This document shows positions 22,739 through 33,520 of a DNA stretch of 64,000 nt, in pieces. The notes below the pieces were generated by a model. The model was not told the DNA's origin, did not search any database, and worked only from the letters and a program-made list of their open reading frames with translations. Position 1 is the stretch's first letter; the number at the start of each line of letters is the position of its first letter. The translations under genes and the position numbers were made by a program. Source of the stretch: Owenia fusiformis (lineage: Eukaryota > Annelida > Polychaeta > Sabellida > Oweniidae); assembly GCA_903813345.2 (NCBI GenBank), contig CAIIXF020000010.1, positions 32,018,425 to 32,082,424 of the forward strand, read 5' to 3'.

Positions 22739-23030
22739 TAATTGGTGTTGCTGCATCATTGCTCAAATCTAGAGGAGTGTTGTTGCATCTTCGGTTTGGT
22801 GTTGTTGCATCAATAGTGAGGAACTAAAACCGTGAACTTATTGCTTCTTGGTGATGGTACATGTATACTAATGAAAGTTTCTTTAAATATAGATCGTGCG
22901 CTAACTGCACGTGTATGGTTATTGAGCAACTCTTCCTAGAAATGGGTTTAATTGGGGAAACAAAATATCGTACGAAAATCTATAACCGGAAGTCTGGCCA
23001 TCTTGATGCAACAACACGGTGTTGTTGCAT
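22739..23030. repeat. Subterminal palindrome and iterated motif, right end
   Basis: Mirror of the left end: GATGCAACAACACGGTGTTG... palindrome at about 23004-23030, with single complementary half-sites (GGTGTTGCTGCATCA, GTGTTGTTGCATC, GGTGTTGTTGCATCA) near 22743, 22778 and 22799. Confidence 0.7.
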
Positions 23031-23047
23031 CACGATACTCCCCAGTG

Positions 23048-23180
23048 ATATAGGGGACATATAAATTCTGCTGGCAAAGGCCAAAATACCTCAAATCAAA
23101 TAAAGAAGCGGACCATACATATTATGTCCTATAATGATATTGGGGACGTAAGAATTGTGCTGGCCCTAAAGCAAAATACT
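23048..23180 (+). repeat. Right part of the 88-bp tandem repeat split by the 4.1-kb element
   Basis: After the ATATAG duplication the interrupted unit resumes (gggacatataaattctgctg) and a third, more diverged copy follows (TGTCCTATAATGATATTGGG, about 23126-23165). Confidence 0.75.
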
Positions 23181-23480
23181 TCCAATTAATTATCATCTTA
23201 CTGTCTTAAAGCTACCATTGTATATTTCAACACTTGGAAAACTACCATTGATTTATATGGTTGATTTTTTCCATGCCTTTGTCCTTGTAATTTTTTCTAG
23301 GTATTTTTTTCTCAACCATTGTAATTTCATTTTTCAATGAATTTTTAAAGGTGTTGAATGTCCCAATTTCAAGGTTGAACATTTTTAACAAGGTGGGCAA
23401 GAAGGCATCAGATGACACAATTCTTCAATATATAAAGACCCATGATTCACTTTCTTTCAAGAAAGACCTTTTGCTAGTCC

Positions 23481-23800
23481 ACCCGCTATGGCTCAGTGAC
23501 AGAGCCAATGTTACCAATATCACTTGGCCCCAGGTTCGATTCCCGGTTCAGACAAGTTTGTTTGTGCCTTGTGTAATTCTGGGTGTTTAACTGAGTGGTT
23601 CACAACTCGTATAAAAGGCTGTGGTGTGTACCTGTATGTCTGTGTACCTGTGCACACAAAAGAACACAGGGCTCCTCCAGGGAGGGGTTTCTGGCTCTAT
23701 TTTCGAGTGTAAAATACGGAATATACCAATGAGGTATTGCTCGCCAAATATGGCGGTAACCAAGATATAATAATAAATAAATAATAATAATCATCACAGC
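23481..23800 (+). mobile_element. tRNA-derived SINE
   Basis: The 5' head has RNA polymerase III internal promoter boxes: an A-box-like TGGCTCAGTGAC at 23489-23500 and a canonical B box GGTTCGATTCC at 23533-23543, about 33 bp apart. A tRNA-unrelated body of about 200 bp follows, then a simple ATAATAATAAATAA tail at 23770-23797. This head-body-tail order is that of tRNA-derived SINEs, transcribed by Pol III and moved by a partner LINE. The head does not fold as an intact tRNA (no matching acceptor stem). ORFs on either strand here have no meaning. Confidence 0.88.
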
Positions 23801-23839
23801 TGCTTACAAAATCAATATAACATCACAAGATAAAAAAAA

Positions 23840-24095
23840 GACAAAAAAGAATAAAGAAAAAGGGTAAAAGTAGAAGTTCCAAAATGGCTAATGTTCCATA
23901 CGCCTTCTAAAATCCACAAATCATCAGGAGAACCTTCAACGACAACAAAAAACAAGTTTGGACGAAAAAAATCAGTATTGAAATACCCTCATTGCCAAAA
24001 TATCTATAAATAAAAACATAGTATTTGCTTTGATATATGTGACAGCTGGTTTCACTGTCAATGTGAAATTGATGATGAGGATGAATGGGGTGAGT
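23840..24095 (+). pseudogene. PHD-type zinc finger relic with Lys-rich leader
   Basis: After a Lys-rich stretch shared with the TRAF-finger locus (KMANVPYAF then a stop), a frame from about 23988 reads PHCQNIYK, a stop, then KHSICFDICDSWFHCQCEID and DEDEWGEL. C-x-x-x-C-D-x-WFHC-x-C is the core of a PHD finger (chromatin-reading Zn-binding module); the first Cys pair is incomplete. In-frame stops make it a relic or fragments of exons. It lies about 40 bp after the SINE tail. Confidence 0.5.
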
Positions 24096-24099
24096 TATA

Positions 24100-25420
24100 A
24101 CTAATATAGCTTTAATAAGATGAGATGTCACCATTGTGGAGTAAAAGTGACAGCAGTATCATGTACATGATATGCCATAAACTATATGACCTCATCAATC
24201 TTCATCAAGTACCATGCTCAAAATTTTTGTACACCATAATCAGAGACACTCTTGGATTATCATATGTCCTAGTTGTCATACACCATGGATAAATTGTCAT
24301 AGGCTTTGACTTTGCGAACGGTTATAAGGATGTCTCTTTACTTCTCTCATTGCTTTTATTTATGCAAGCAATACAAGGACATGTGCTGTGCCAAACTGAA
24401 GAAATACTTGGATTTCTCTCATAAAAGAAAATGAACTATTGCCAAATCAATGACCAAATAAAATGATAACAAATAATTAAAATAAAAAAATATTTATTTC
24501 AATAGTATCCAAGTGGTCGAACAATACAATTATCTTTATCACCTACTTGCCTACTGGGTAACTTTATAATGAAGGAGCATCTTAAAGTGACAAGAGTGCT
24601 CTTTATGAAAGCTGACAATCAGAGTCACAAGAATCCTGCATTTTGCATGTCGAAACTTGTTCTCTATTTAATGTGAGTTTCAAGTCTACAACTTGTTCTC
24701 CATTTCATATGAGCTTCAAGCCTACAACTTCCATGTGAGTGTCAAATAACTTTCACAGAATTTAACAAACATTACATATGGGACACCCTGTATAAGCCTC
24801 AAAGAAATGAAAAGATGTGGGTGTCTCATACAACCCAAAAGATCAATCCATGAGCCTTTGATAAATGACTGGTCTTTCTATAGCACAATCTTTAATCAAT
24901 CGGTACTCATAAAAATATAATTGTTATCTATTTCATCTCCAGTTATTGACAAATAATTTGCACCTGAATTTTTAAACATTTCTATGCATTTCAGTTCAGA
25001 TGAATATGTGTTGACAAGGCAATACACTTGGTCCGTTGGACACCACAGAGGTTGTCTTATTAGTAGAGTGCTCAACCCTTTCAAGTATGTTGCATGTTGA
25101 TGATGATGCAAGAGCGATGCACCCTGAATGATGATATTTCAACCATGAAAAATGATGTATCAACCCTAAAAATCATGTATCAATGTATGCGAGCATACAG
25201 ACCAGAGAATGAAGAGTTACGAGTATAAATAACAAAAGAGATTTAGTAAGAATGACAATTTTTCAAAATTGCATGACCCCAATCAATTTATCAAAATTGA
25301 TAACATCATTACTAAATGGGTCAAAGGTAACCACTTGAACATTAAGGAGTCAGTAAGACTCAAGACAAGATGAGAGTTTTATAATGCTACTTACATGAGC
25401 ATTTTAGATTGGATTTATCC
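24100..25420. other. Intergenic, nothing recognised
   Basis: Short repeated phrases about 50 bp apart (ACTTGTTCTC, then AAGTCTACAACTTGT/AAGCCTACAACTTCC at 24655-24735) are the only structure seen. No gene. Confidence 0.35.
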
Positions 25421-25422
25421 AT

Positions 25423-25864
25423 ATGTTATAAAATAAAGAAAGTGACTAGCTTCGGCTAAAAATGAAGTTAGGTCATTGTTTATATTTCTGTCCATTATAT
25501 TTTTCTTATTGCTTTGTTATATTATTATCCCCAAATCAGTGTACTTTTGTCCCAAGAAAGTTCCTAATAATTATTGTTCGTTCAAATAATGTGACATTTG
25601 GCTTGTCATGTGATATGTGGTATGTCATTTAAAGAAAACTAAATGTTATAAAATAAAGAAAGTGACTAGCTTCGGCTAAAAATGAAGTTAGGTCATTGTT
25701 TATATTTCTGTCCATTATATTTTTCTTATTGCTTTGTTATATTATTATCCCCAAATCAGTGTACTTTTGTCCCAAGAAAGTTCCTAATAATTATTGTTCG
25801 TTCAAATAATGTGACATTTGGCTTGTCATGTGATATGTGGTATGTCATTTAAAGAAAACTAAAT
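25423..25864. repeat. Exact 220-bp tandem duplication
   Basis: Copy 1 is 25423-25642 and copy 2 is 25643-25862. Reading the lines side by side I found no difference. The identity indicates a very recent duplication or an assembly artefact. No gene is carried. Confidence 0.95.
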
Positions 25865-26320
25865 GGAAATAATTTCTTGCTAATGTTTCAACATTTATAG
25901 CAAGAAAAGTATATTGTGAATAATGAATATTTGAAACCCAATGAGCTTGGATATTAGCAGGGTTACATGGGTTATGTGAAATATTTGTAAATATTACCTT
26001 CAAGTGCTATTGCAATAAAAATAATAAAGAAGTGAACTAGTAAAACATTATGTCGTTGATTTGTTAGAATGGAGATATCAGGGCACTGCAGATTATGAGC
26101 TTTTCAGAGCAGAGAAGGACAGAGAAGTCAAGACACTGGAATACGAAGTGAAAGGGAACATTTCCTTCTTTATCCCTCCTTGATATCTTTCTGAGAAATG
26201 AAGTCCTATTTTCAACATTAGGGGGTTTTCTCATTTGGTGCTGATAACAGATTCTACACTTCCACAAGATATACTTGCCTTGAGGATGTACTGTAAATGC
26301 ATACCGTATATTTCTTGCAG

Positions 26321-26599
26321 GTAATGTGTGATGGGTCGGACAGTTGTCCTTGGAATAATTGGTACCATTTTGAGTGTGTCAAGCTAGATACAATTTCTGA
26401 AGGTAATTTAAGGATTTATCTAGAAGTATTGTTAACTGTCAATGGTTAAGACAAATTTACAATATATATATTATTTCATATGTAGAATGACATGTATATA
26501 TTAAATTGCATAAGTGCTTAGATATTTGCATCTATTGCAGATGCATTTTACTGTTTGACTTGTTCGTACGAAGGAGCAAAAACAAAGAAGAAAAGCAAG
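26321..26599 (+). pseudogene. PHD finger exons (two, splice-compatible)
   Basis: Exon 26321-26402, after a TTTCTTGCAG acceptor, reads VMCDGSDSCPWNNWYHFECV KLDTISE and ends in phase 1 at a GGTAATT donor. Exon 26541-26599, after TATTGCAG, starts in matching phase and reads DAFYCLTCSYEGAKTKKKSK to a GGTAGCA donor. Together they give the second half of a PHD finger (C-D, then W-x-H-x-x-C, then FYC-x-x-C) and a Lys tail. The first Cys pair should be in an upstream exon that I did not find, and no downstream exon was identified. It may be a fragment of a PHD protein gene or of a PHD-bearing mobile element. Confidence 0.55.
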
Positions 26600-26892
26600 G
26601 TAGCATTATTATTTTTTTGTATCTTACTACTCATTAATACTACATTACTCATTACTACATTAATATGGTTAATTTTAAAAGTTAACGAATTATTTAATCT
26701 TAAACACACACAGACAAACGAACGATCGGACAGACGATAGAGCGAACGTTTGGACTGGCAGATGGCATCTCTATATCCCCTTCGAACTTCTTTTGATGAG
26801 ATAATAAAGAACAGATTAACAATGAATCATATACACTGACATGGTCAGTTGGATTACATGGTAATAAGTTTTGTGTAGTAAGTAGGTAAGAA

Positions 26893-28272
26893 AAATGGAT
26901 CAGAGAACAGATGATGGCCAGTTTACCAAAGGCAGAAGAACAGAAGTGTGTGGTTGTTTTGGACAACGCTCCTTACCATAGCAAGGTAACAGAAGATACC
27001 CGATGCCAAACCACTGGATCAAGGAAACAAGATTGGTTGGATGAAAGAAGTAAATATATAATTCAACTAAAAATCGTATCAAGTAAATATATTAATCCCA
27101 AAGTTGAGGTCAAATTGTAGAATAACACTATATTTATATTTCCCCACGCTATCATGGTTTCAGTCATAAACAGTCAGTTTTATCAATGAAATACTTTTAA
27201 TGGATAAATACTGTAATTTACGTAGTCATGTATGATTTGTCTTATATTCTTATTCCAGGCATACAATATCATGAGAAGATGAACAAACAGGGACTTCTCA
27301 AGATTGTGAAACACAACAAGCAAGACAAAAAAATATTATTGACGAGATCATTGCAGAATATGGTCACGAGGCGGTCAGAGTGCCATCGTACCATTGCGAA
27401 ATGCAGGTGAGGCCATTAATTATAGTACTATATTGACTATGGAAAAAATTTAAAAAAAAAAAATTCATAGGGTGATTTTTCAGGCTTTTTAATAAAATCA
27501 ATGATGAATCAAGCTTGATTTTAAGGTTGGATCAGGATTGAGGTTTTTTATGTCGAATCAAGCTTGATTTCAAGATTAGATTAACCCAGATTTGCCCTCA
27601 ATCTTGAGAAATGTTTGTGTAATACAGCATAGAAAAATAGTGTGTAATTTAATAGTAAAACTAATACTTTCAGGCATCGGAACACCTATGGGCCTTTCAG
27701 AAAAATTACACAGTATATCATAACACCGATGGCAAACTATCCACGTCCAAAGAACTGTTTCTTAAAGCAAGGTACGAAGATATTCAAATTGATTTATAAA
27801 AAAAACTTTTATACCGAACCATGAAAGTCATATTGTTGAAGATATTTCTATGTAATTCATGAACACTCAAGAATAGACTCTGAAACTTACCAAGGTTACT
27901 GAATATGATTGTTAACACATTTTAAATCAGTTTATTCGGCACAGAGAGGTTATCAGGCGTGGACTGTGGCCAAAATGGTGTGAGAGAGCTGAAAGAGTTG
28001 AGGACAAGTACTGGGTGAAAGACAACTTAAAGGTAAAGCAATACTTTTATATCCTCAGATCATAGGTATACTTTAATTACAATAATATCATAAGTCAAGA
28101 ATAGTTAGCAATAACTGTGTACAGGTATATAGGGAAATCAAATAATACACTGTAAATCTAACTTTCCTAGGACGAAGAACATAGGGTTGTCATCAATATT
28201 GGAGATAGTGAGGAAGACAATGATAACGTTGATGAACCACAGAGGATGAAGTGGCAGATCTCGCTTCTAAAT
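26893..28272 (+). pseudogene. Tc1/mariner-type DDE_3 transposase relic with introns
   Basis: Exons read KWIREQMMASLPKAEEQK then VVVLDNAPYHSK (26893-27049; second catalytic Asp in LDNA-x-YH), spliced in phase to IQYHEKMNKQGLLKIVKHNK (27259-27406). An A7 run at about 27327-27333 then shifts the frame to DEIIAEYGHEAVRVPSYHCE. Next are 27674-27771 (EHLWAFQKNY, equivalent to the NPIELIWA block with the catalytic Glu), 27931-28032 (KWCERAERVEDKYWVKDN) and 28171-28272 (acidic tail DEEHRVVINIGDSEED). The order matches the intron-bearing DDE superfamily endonucleases common in invertebrates. The N-terminal HTH and first Asp are not visible. The A-run slip and a second frame mismatch at 27931 indicate decay. 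Confidence 0.7.
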
Positions 28273-28460
28273 ACAGTAAGTTCTTATACGCATTACGTTA
28301 CCATGTCAACTGCTTTGAATATATCATGAACAGATGGAGAGGCTAATAAATATGTAAATTCATGATATAAATTTCAAACGCAAAAATTTGAAATGTTACT
28401 TATGTTATTGCATTGTATTGCCATGCAGTCTTCACTTTGTAATTTTCTTTAATAATTCAG

Positions 28461-29934
28461 AGGATATTTGCTATGAATGCTACCGAGGTGATATACCTGG
28501 TGTGACCGAAGGGTGGGGTGGGTGTGATACCTGCAGCAAATGGTTCCACCATGACTGCATGCCCGAGGGATTGGTGCAGGAAGCAGTGACCAGTGTAGCA
28601 GATGGCACCAAATGGAGATGCGGCCACTGTCGTCTATACGACACAGTTTATAAAATAGGTATACAATGGGTTAACTAATATAACCTTCTTGACTATCTTT
28701 ATAATTTGAATATAAACTGCTAATAATATGATTATTTATTACTTCATACTTGAATTATGAAATAATGGCATGATGGTGTCCATATATTAGCCTTAGTCCA
28801 ATCATTAATTGTACATTTTATTTTGTAGCAGGGCCTTCTGCAAAGAAGTCCAAATCATTCGTTGAAATCCCAACTATCCCTGAGACTGACGAAGCCGACG
28901 AACCAACCTCCGAGTTCAGGATTGGTAATGTCCCTGCCCTGGCTGACGATGCCCCGTCTGACCCATCAAACCCATTTGGCCGATCCAATCCTGATGAGGT
29001 ATGTTGATAAGCTGTTTGTGTATGGCGCACAAACTCCGTGATATACAAATGTTATTTGGGAAGACAAAATTCCTACGTAGTCAAAGCACATCTCATTTAA
29101 AAACCAATTTAAATTTTAGCCTTACTGACAAACGTATTTTCATAAATTATTTATGACAGATCTTTAGGCATGTCTAAATTCTTAATGTTTATCTATTTCA
29201 AGGATATACTGTAAAATGGGTATTGTTAGCGAGGGGTAATTGTTAGTGATTGTTAGCAATCGCTATAGTTTCGCTAAAAATTCAATTCGCTAAATAAACC
29301 GGGGTTAAAATAAACCGGGCGCTAAAATTTGCAAATTCCCGGGAAACTACATGAATACTCGTATTTAAGGAGCTTTTCGTTCAGTGCTCGACTTCCGGTT
29401 TGTAATTTAAAAAAGGTAAATATTTTTAAATCGTATGTTTCTTTCAATATCTGAAGGATAAATAGCCATCCATCAGTGAAATAGTATTAGTAGTAAATAT
29501 AAAGATAAAAGGTGTTAATTGAACACGGTTCAACAACCAATGATATTGCTTAAGGAGGATGCGAAGGATCACTTTCAAAATCAAAGTCTATAGAATCTAT
29601 ACACAGTGAATGTTCTTGGGTCGAAAACAAAACAATTGCTAAATCATTATGTGTTTTTTATTGGGATGGCTCTCATACATTGGATTTGAAATGGATTTTT
29701 CAAAGATTAATCTTCATTTCGCTAAAATTTCCCGCGCTAAAACCCCCTAAAATTGAAAAATCGCTAAAATTCCCCGGTGTCAAAATTACCCGTTTACAGT
29801 ATGTGAGATCTGTATGGTAGCAGTGAATGAGTAGCGTATGTTCAGCAATCTACCACTACAGCTGCCTTCCCCAGGTTGAAGTGAGGCGTGCTGATTCCAA
29901 CATGGCATCATGGCGATGTAATAATTGCCGGTAG
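28461..29934 (+). CDS. Three-exon PHD-finger protein model (5' end unknown)
   Basis: Exons 28461-28658, 28829-28998 and 29875-29934 join in matching phases (1/2, then 0) with AG acceptors and GT donors. Exon 1 encodes a PHD finger: EDICYECYRGDIPGV, GGCDTCSKWFHHDCMPEG, GTKWRCGHC, giving C-x2-C, C-x2-C, H-x2-C, C-x2-C zinc ligands. Exon 2 is an acidic, Pro/Ser-rich linker (EIPTIPETDEADEP). Exon 3 ends SNMASWRCNNCR and stop. PHD fingers usually read histone H3 tails. The upstream exon is unknown: the DDE relic ends in phase 0 and this exon needs phase 1, so they do not simply splice together. A MITE sits in the second intron. It may be a real small gene or the 3' end of a larger one. Confidence 0.5.
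29206..29802. mobile_element. MITE with ACTGTAAA termini
   Basis: The ends are inverted: TATACTGTAAAATGGGTA at 29205-29222 and CCCGTTTACAGTAT at 29789-29802. Subterminal GCTAAAATT/TTCGCTAAA words repeat near both ends (for example 29270-29330 and 29718-29770). No coding capacity in about 597 bp. It lies inside an intron of the PHD-finger model. A TA-type target site is likely. Confidence 0.7.
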
Positions 29935-30979
29935 ACTGAGCGCAGAATTAAAATGAACTTTCATATTTTTGTATATTGTTTTTCCTTTGTTTGAAAGATT
30001 AGATGACTTATCCTGGCATGGTCAGCTCTGGGTTGTTGAATATATCTTTGAAACAAGATGACGAAATTATATTATTTTGTACCATTATATTCTTTCTCAG
30101 TCGTAAGTCGGTTGATATGAAGAATGTGCCGTCCTTACATTTTACCGATGTCTAGCATGATGACAACTGTATGGACTAGAGTCTTGCTCCAAGTTTCCAC
30201 CAACAAACTTGTAATGCTACCTAGCTTAGCTAGAAGGTCCCAAGTCCTTGTGAAAGCAGAGGGCAAGTTTGTTAAAATATAAAAATGTGATATGCTTTTG
30301 GTATCCTACCTGGGTGTCCTACATGGACGGGGAACCAGCCACTTAGCCTAATTTCCGCATCCACTTTGGAATAGAAAATAACAGGGGAAATTCACTATAG
30401 AGAATTGTGTACCTTACTCAGAAATCACATAAAATCTGATTCAAGGCTCTGTTTGTTTTTGTGCAAGTATAGAATATATTATGATACGCTCACTCGTTCA
30501 GATATTGTTATCAACTTGTGGATAAAAATGATATAACGAAATATCGTACATACCTGTTATTCTACAGATTAGACCTCAACTATGGGATAAGTACCGTCTC
30601 TTCTTAGGACATCATAATTTAAAAATATTGCAGAAAATATTGTTTGTAATAATTGACATTAGCGAAAAAATTCATGTAAACAACAATGAAGTCATTATAT
30701 TCAATTAATCAAACCGAAGATACCACAGTGAAAACATTCAAACTTAGGCTGTGAATGTGGATTCACCTGTTATTTTGTATTACAAAAGGTAGCGAGGGAG
30801 GAATTAACTCTTATCACATGCTCTGTAAAATTCCAGTAATCTGATTGGTTGATTACCGTGTGAGTTTTCCCGTCTCATACAGCCATCTCACAAGTTACTA
30901 GAGGCAACCAGTGATGACGTTTCATATTTTTGCCTGGGATATTGTTGATGACGTCATTACTAAATTGAACGGGAGATAG

Positions 30980-31898
30980 GTAGAGGACTTGGACAAGTTC
31001 TACAGTTCCATGTACATGGATGTCAATACCCCCGTGGATTTGTTCAACAAGGTGAGTAAACGTAAAGTCAAATAGGCCCTAGGTTACTATCATTCTTTGT
31101 GTGTATCGTCAAAAATAAGTGGATTTACATTAATGATAGGCCTACATTGTGTAGGATCATTCGTATCATTCATTATATTGTTGAATTTGTAATCATCATA
31201 TGATGATCATTTCTATCATCATTTCATAATCTTATTCAATTGTAGGTTCAATTTGACATCAGATTGTACAACGGACGACGTGGAGCCGAAAACATGGAAA
31301 GCATGACCAAGACAATGAAGAGACATGGTACCTGGCTAAACCCGTGGGTGTAAATGCATTGAAGACGTTTATGCAGACTGTTAGTAAGAAGGCTGGTCTC
31401 TCTACGGTATATACAAACCACTGCATCCGTGTCACAGCACCTACTATTCTAAATAGACAGAATTTCTCTCTGGCTCAAATACAGTCAATTATAGGTAGGC
31501 TCATTTTATTTATTTAATCAACGTACACTTTGCTTTTAGGTTGAAAGAAAATACCTAGGAAACAAGAACTGAAAATTGTCACTCTAATTTGTTTCCCATG
31601 TATGCTTTCAGGCCATAGGAGTATGCAAAGCCTGTTGTCCTATCAGCGTGTCTCAATGAATGAGAAAATAACAATGGAAAAAGCTATCTGCAGTGCTGTA
31701 ACTACTGAAGGAAACGATGACAAACTGATAAAGAACAATGATAAACTAAAGCTAAACAACGCAGAAAGAAGTGACGTTGGTATAGTGCTGAAGAATGTAA
31801 CAAACCCTAACATTCCAATCAAACGCACCGTTCAATTTCAGCCCCAAATATCTAACTGCTCTGTCCAGATAAATCATTACATAGGAAAGGACTGGTGA
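30980..31898 (+). pseudogene. Crypton-like tyrosine recombinase, C-terminal exons
   Basis: Exon 30980-31051 reads VEDLDKFYSSMYMDVNTPVD (phase 0). Exon 31246-31494 begins VQFDIRLYNGRRGAENMESM, whose Arg fits the first catalytic Arg region. After a deletion and frame change it continues TWYLAKPVGVNALKTFMQTV, then STVYTNHCIRVTAPTILN with the H-x-x-R box. Exon 31612-31898 joins in phase: GHRSMQSLLSYQRVSMNEK supplies the second His and the nucleophile Tyr, and the end NCSVQINHYIGKDW precedes the stop. This is the catalytic order R..HxxR..H..Y of the Crypton/ZMYM-type YR family of animals. The internal deletion and frame shift make activity unlikely, although the last two exons are clean. Confidence 0.75.
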
Positions 31899-32016
31899 TA
31901 TGTTCAGATAAATTGTTACTTAGGAACAGACTGATTATAACATCGAAGACCCTTATTTTGATCTTTTATGCTGTTAACATTAGAAAAGAATAGAAAAGAA
32001 TAAATTAAATATTTAA

Positions 32017-32300
32017 TTAAACGTTACGTTTTTGGCTGGTTTTTATGTAATAAGTAACCACGTACTCCTAATGAAATTACTGGAATTGTACAATGTCTGT
32101 GATAAAATTGTTATCACACGTTTCATCTTGTGAAAATGAATACTAGTAAATTAAATTATTAATTAAACGTTACGTTTTGGCTGTTTTTCATGTAATGAGA
32201 AGTAGCCACGTACCTATTGCCCAATCAGATTACTAGAATTTTACAGAGTATGTGATAAAATCGTCATCGCACGTTTCAGCTTGTGTGATACGGGAAATCT
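32017..32300. repeat. Two-copy ~145-bp direct repeat, with an inverted relative at ~30.81 kb
   Basis: Units start at 32017 and 32162 with ATTAAACGTTACGTTTTGG and share GTGATAAAATYGTYATC and the ACACGTTTCA region. The complement of 32205-32265 (TCACATACTCTGTAAAATTC) matches 30813-30860, so inverted relatives bracket the tyrosine recombinase exons. Confidence 0.65.
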
Positions 32301-33320
32301 TCCACTCAAGTAAAAATGTATCACCACTCAAGCGTTCGTGGCGATACAATTTTACTTTCTGCCTACTGACTAGGCGAATATGCACACATTTGACTCCAAA
32401 AAATAAGTCATGTAAATATGAGTAAGTAGACCAAATGATTTGATTCAGGCATTTGAACTTTTTCTAAAAATGGATTTTTCGACTGTCGGACATCATCTGA
32501 ATAATGTTTTAGATGAAGGAAGTCTGAAATCAAGTAAATGTTTACCAATTGCCATATATGGTCAAATGGGTCACGAGCCTCGATGTCATTTTTATGAATG
32601 GGCAATAGTAAACAATGTAGTAACATAGCTGTAGTATTTTTTATTTATTTATTTTTATGATCCTTCTTGTTGAGATACTGGTTTGAGCTGAAAATCTTGT
32701 CAGTTCTAGGCATAATGATATTGACTCATGGTGTTCTTAAATATGTCAATTTATAATAGATATATCCCAATCCTTTAGCCTGGTTTTGCCATATTGGTTC
32801 CGGGTGGCCAGAGGCTATGTTGTTCTTTTGAGAATTATGGAATCCTTGAAGCAGAGTGGCTCCCAAGAATTCCATATTGGTTCGGACATGGCCAGAGACC
32901 ATCTCATTTTTATTTTGATGACTGATGAATCGTTGATTTTTGTCTACATCTTGTGAAAATTTTCCATAACTTTTCCATGGGATATCTAACTGGCGCCATA
33001 CAGTTGGACTTTCCACAGGCTAATTTTGCTATTTAAAGCATTTCCAATTGACTTGATTGATAATCATACATTCGCCTGCACAAATATAAAGTTCACATTA
33101 CTCTATTTCATAGATAAGGTCATAAAAGTGCCTGGTGATGGTTGATGTCTCTTTACAGCCTTAGTGGTGCTGAACAGATTTCACAATCCATTTCATTCGG
33201 CAAGGAAAGACAAGCAGCAGACAACCTGAGAAAAAATATGACACATATCAGCGCATATTTGAATATTTTGCGCACATGAATTATTTGCTTCTGAGCACTT
33301 TCTCTTTAAGGCATTTAAAA

Positions 33321-33520
33321 CTAACCACTCTAAACAAGCCTGGCGGAGATTACCCTTACTCTATTTTAGCAAAATTTGAGCTCAAACTCGTGACAAATGC
33401 ATCAAGCATTCGATAGTATGAAGCCTTGGAGACACATTTTGGTAAATATGCTTTACGGTGTATACTTTTCTGCAATTTGGGAGAGTTTGAGAAAACATTC
33501 CAAATATACGACTTATCAAT
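33321..33520 (+). repeat. Dispersed repeat, copy 1 (partner at 45747-45972)
   Basis: CTAACCAC, then CGGAGATTAC, GTGACAAA-GCAT, 'gccttggagacacattttgg' and 'ttacggtgtatacttttctg' recur in order and orientation at 45.75 kb with moderate divergence. The 81-codon ORF at 33397 lies within it and is not a recognised gene. Confidence 0.75.

Larger units (their letters stand above)
18907..23047. mobile_element. 4141-bp DNA transposon-like element with long TIRs and 6-bp TSD
   Basis: Both ends read CACTGGGG inward and are flanked by ATATAG (18901-18906 and 23048-23053). The uninterrupted sister repeat at about 18811-18830 shows the empty site with a single ATATAG, so the target duplication is 6 bp. 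The terminal inverted repeats are about 260 bp (18907-19165 and 22785-23047). No transposase ORF is recognisable inside; the interior is a nest of further direct and inverted repeats. It is probably non-autonomous, mobilised in trans. A 6-bp TSD with CACTGGGG ends does not let me name the superfamily. Confidence 0.85.

Noticed and set aside
23481-23560. A tRNA gene
   Set aside because: A and B boxes are present, but no acceptor stem or cloverleaf closes and a SINE body and tail follow.
28171-28658. Direct splicing of the DDE relic to the PHD exon as one fusion protein
   Set aside because: The DDE exon ends in phase 0 at ACA/GTAAGT but the PHD exon starts with two bases of a codon, so they would be out of frame.
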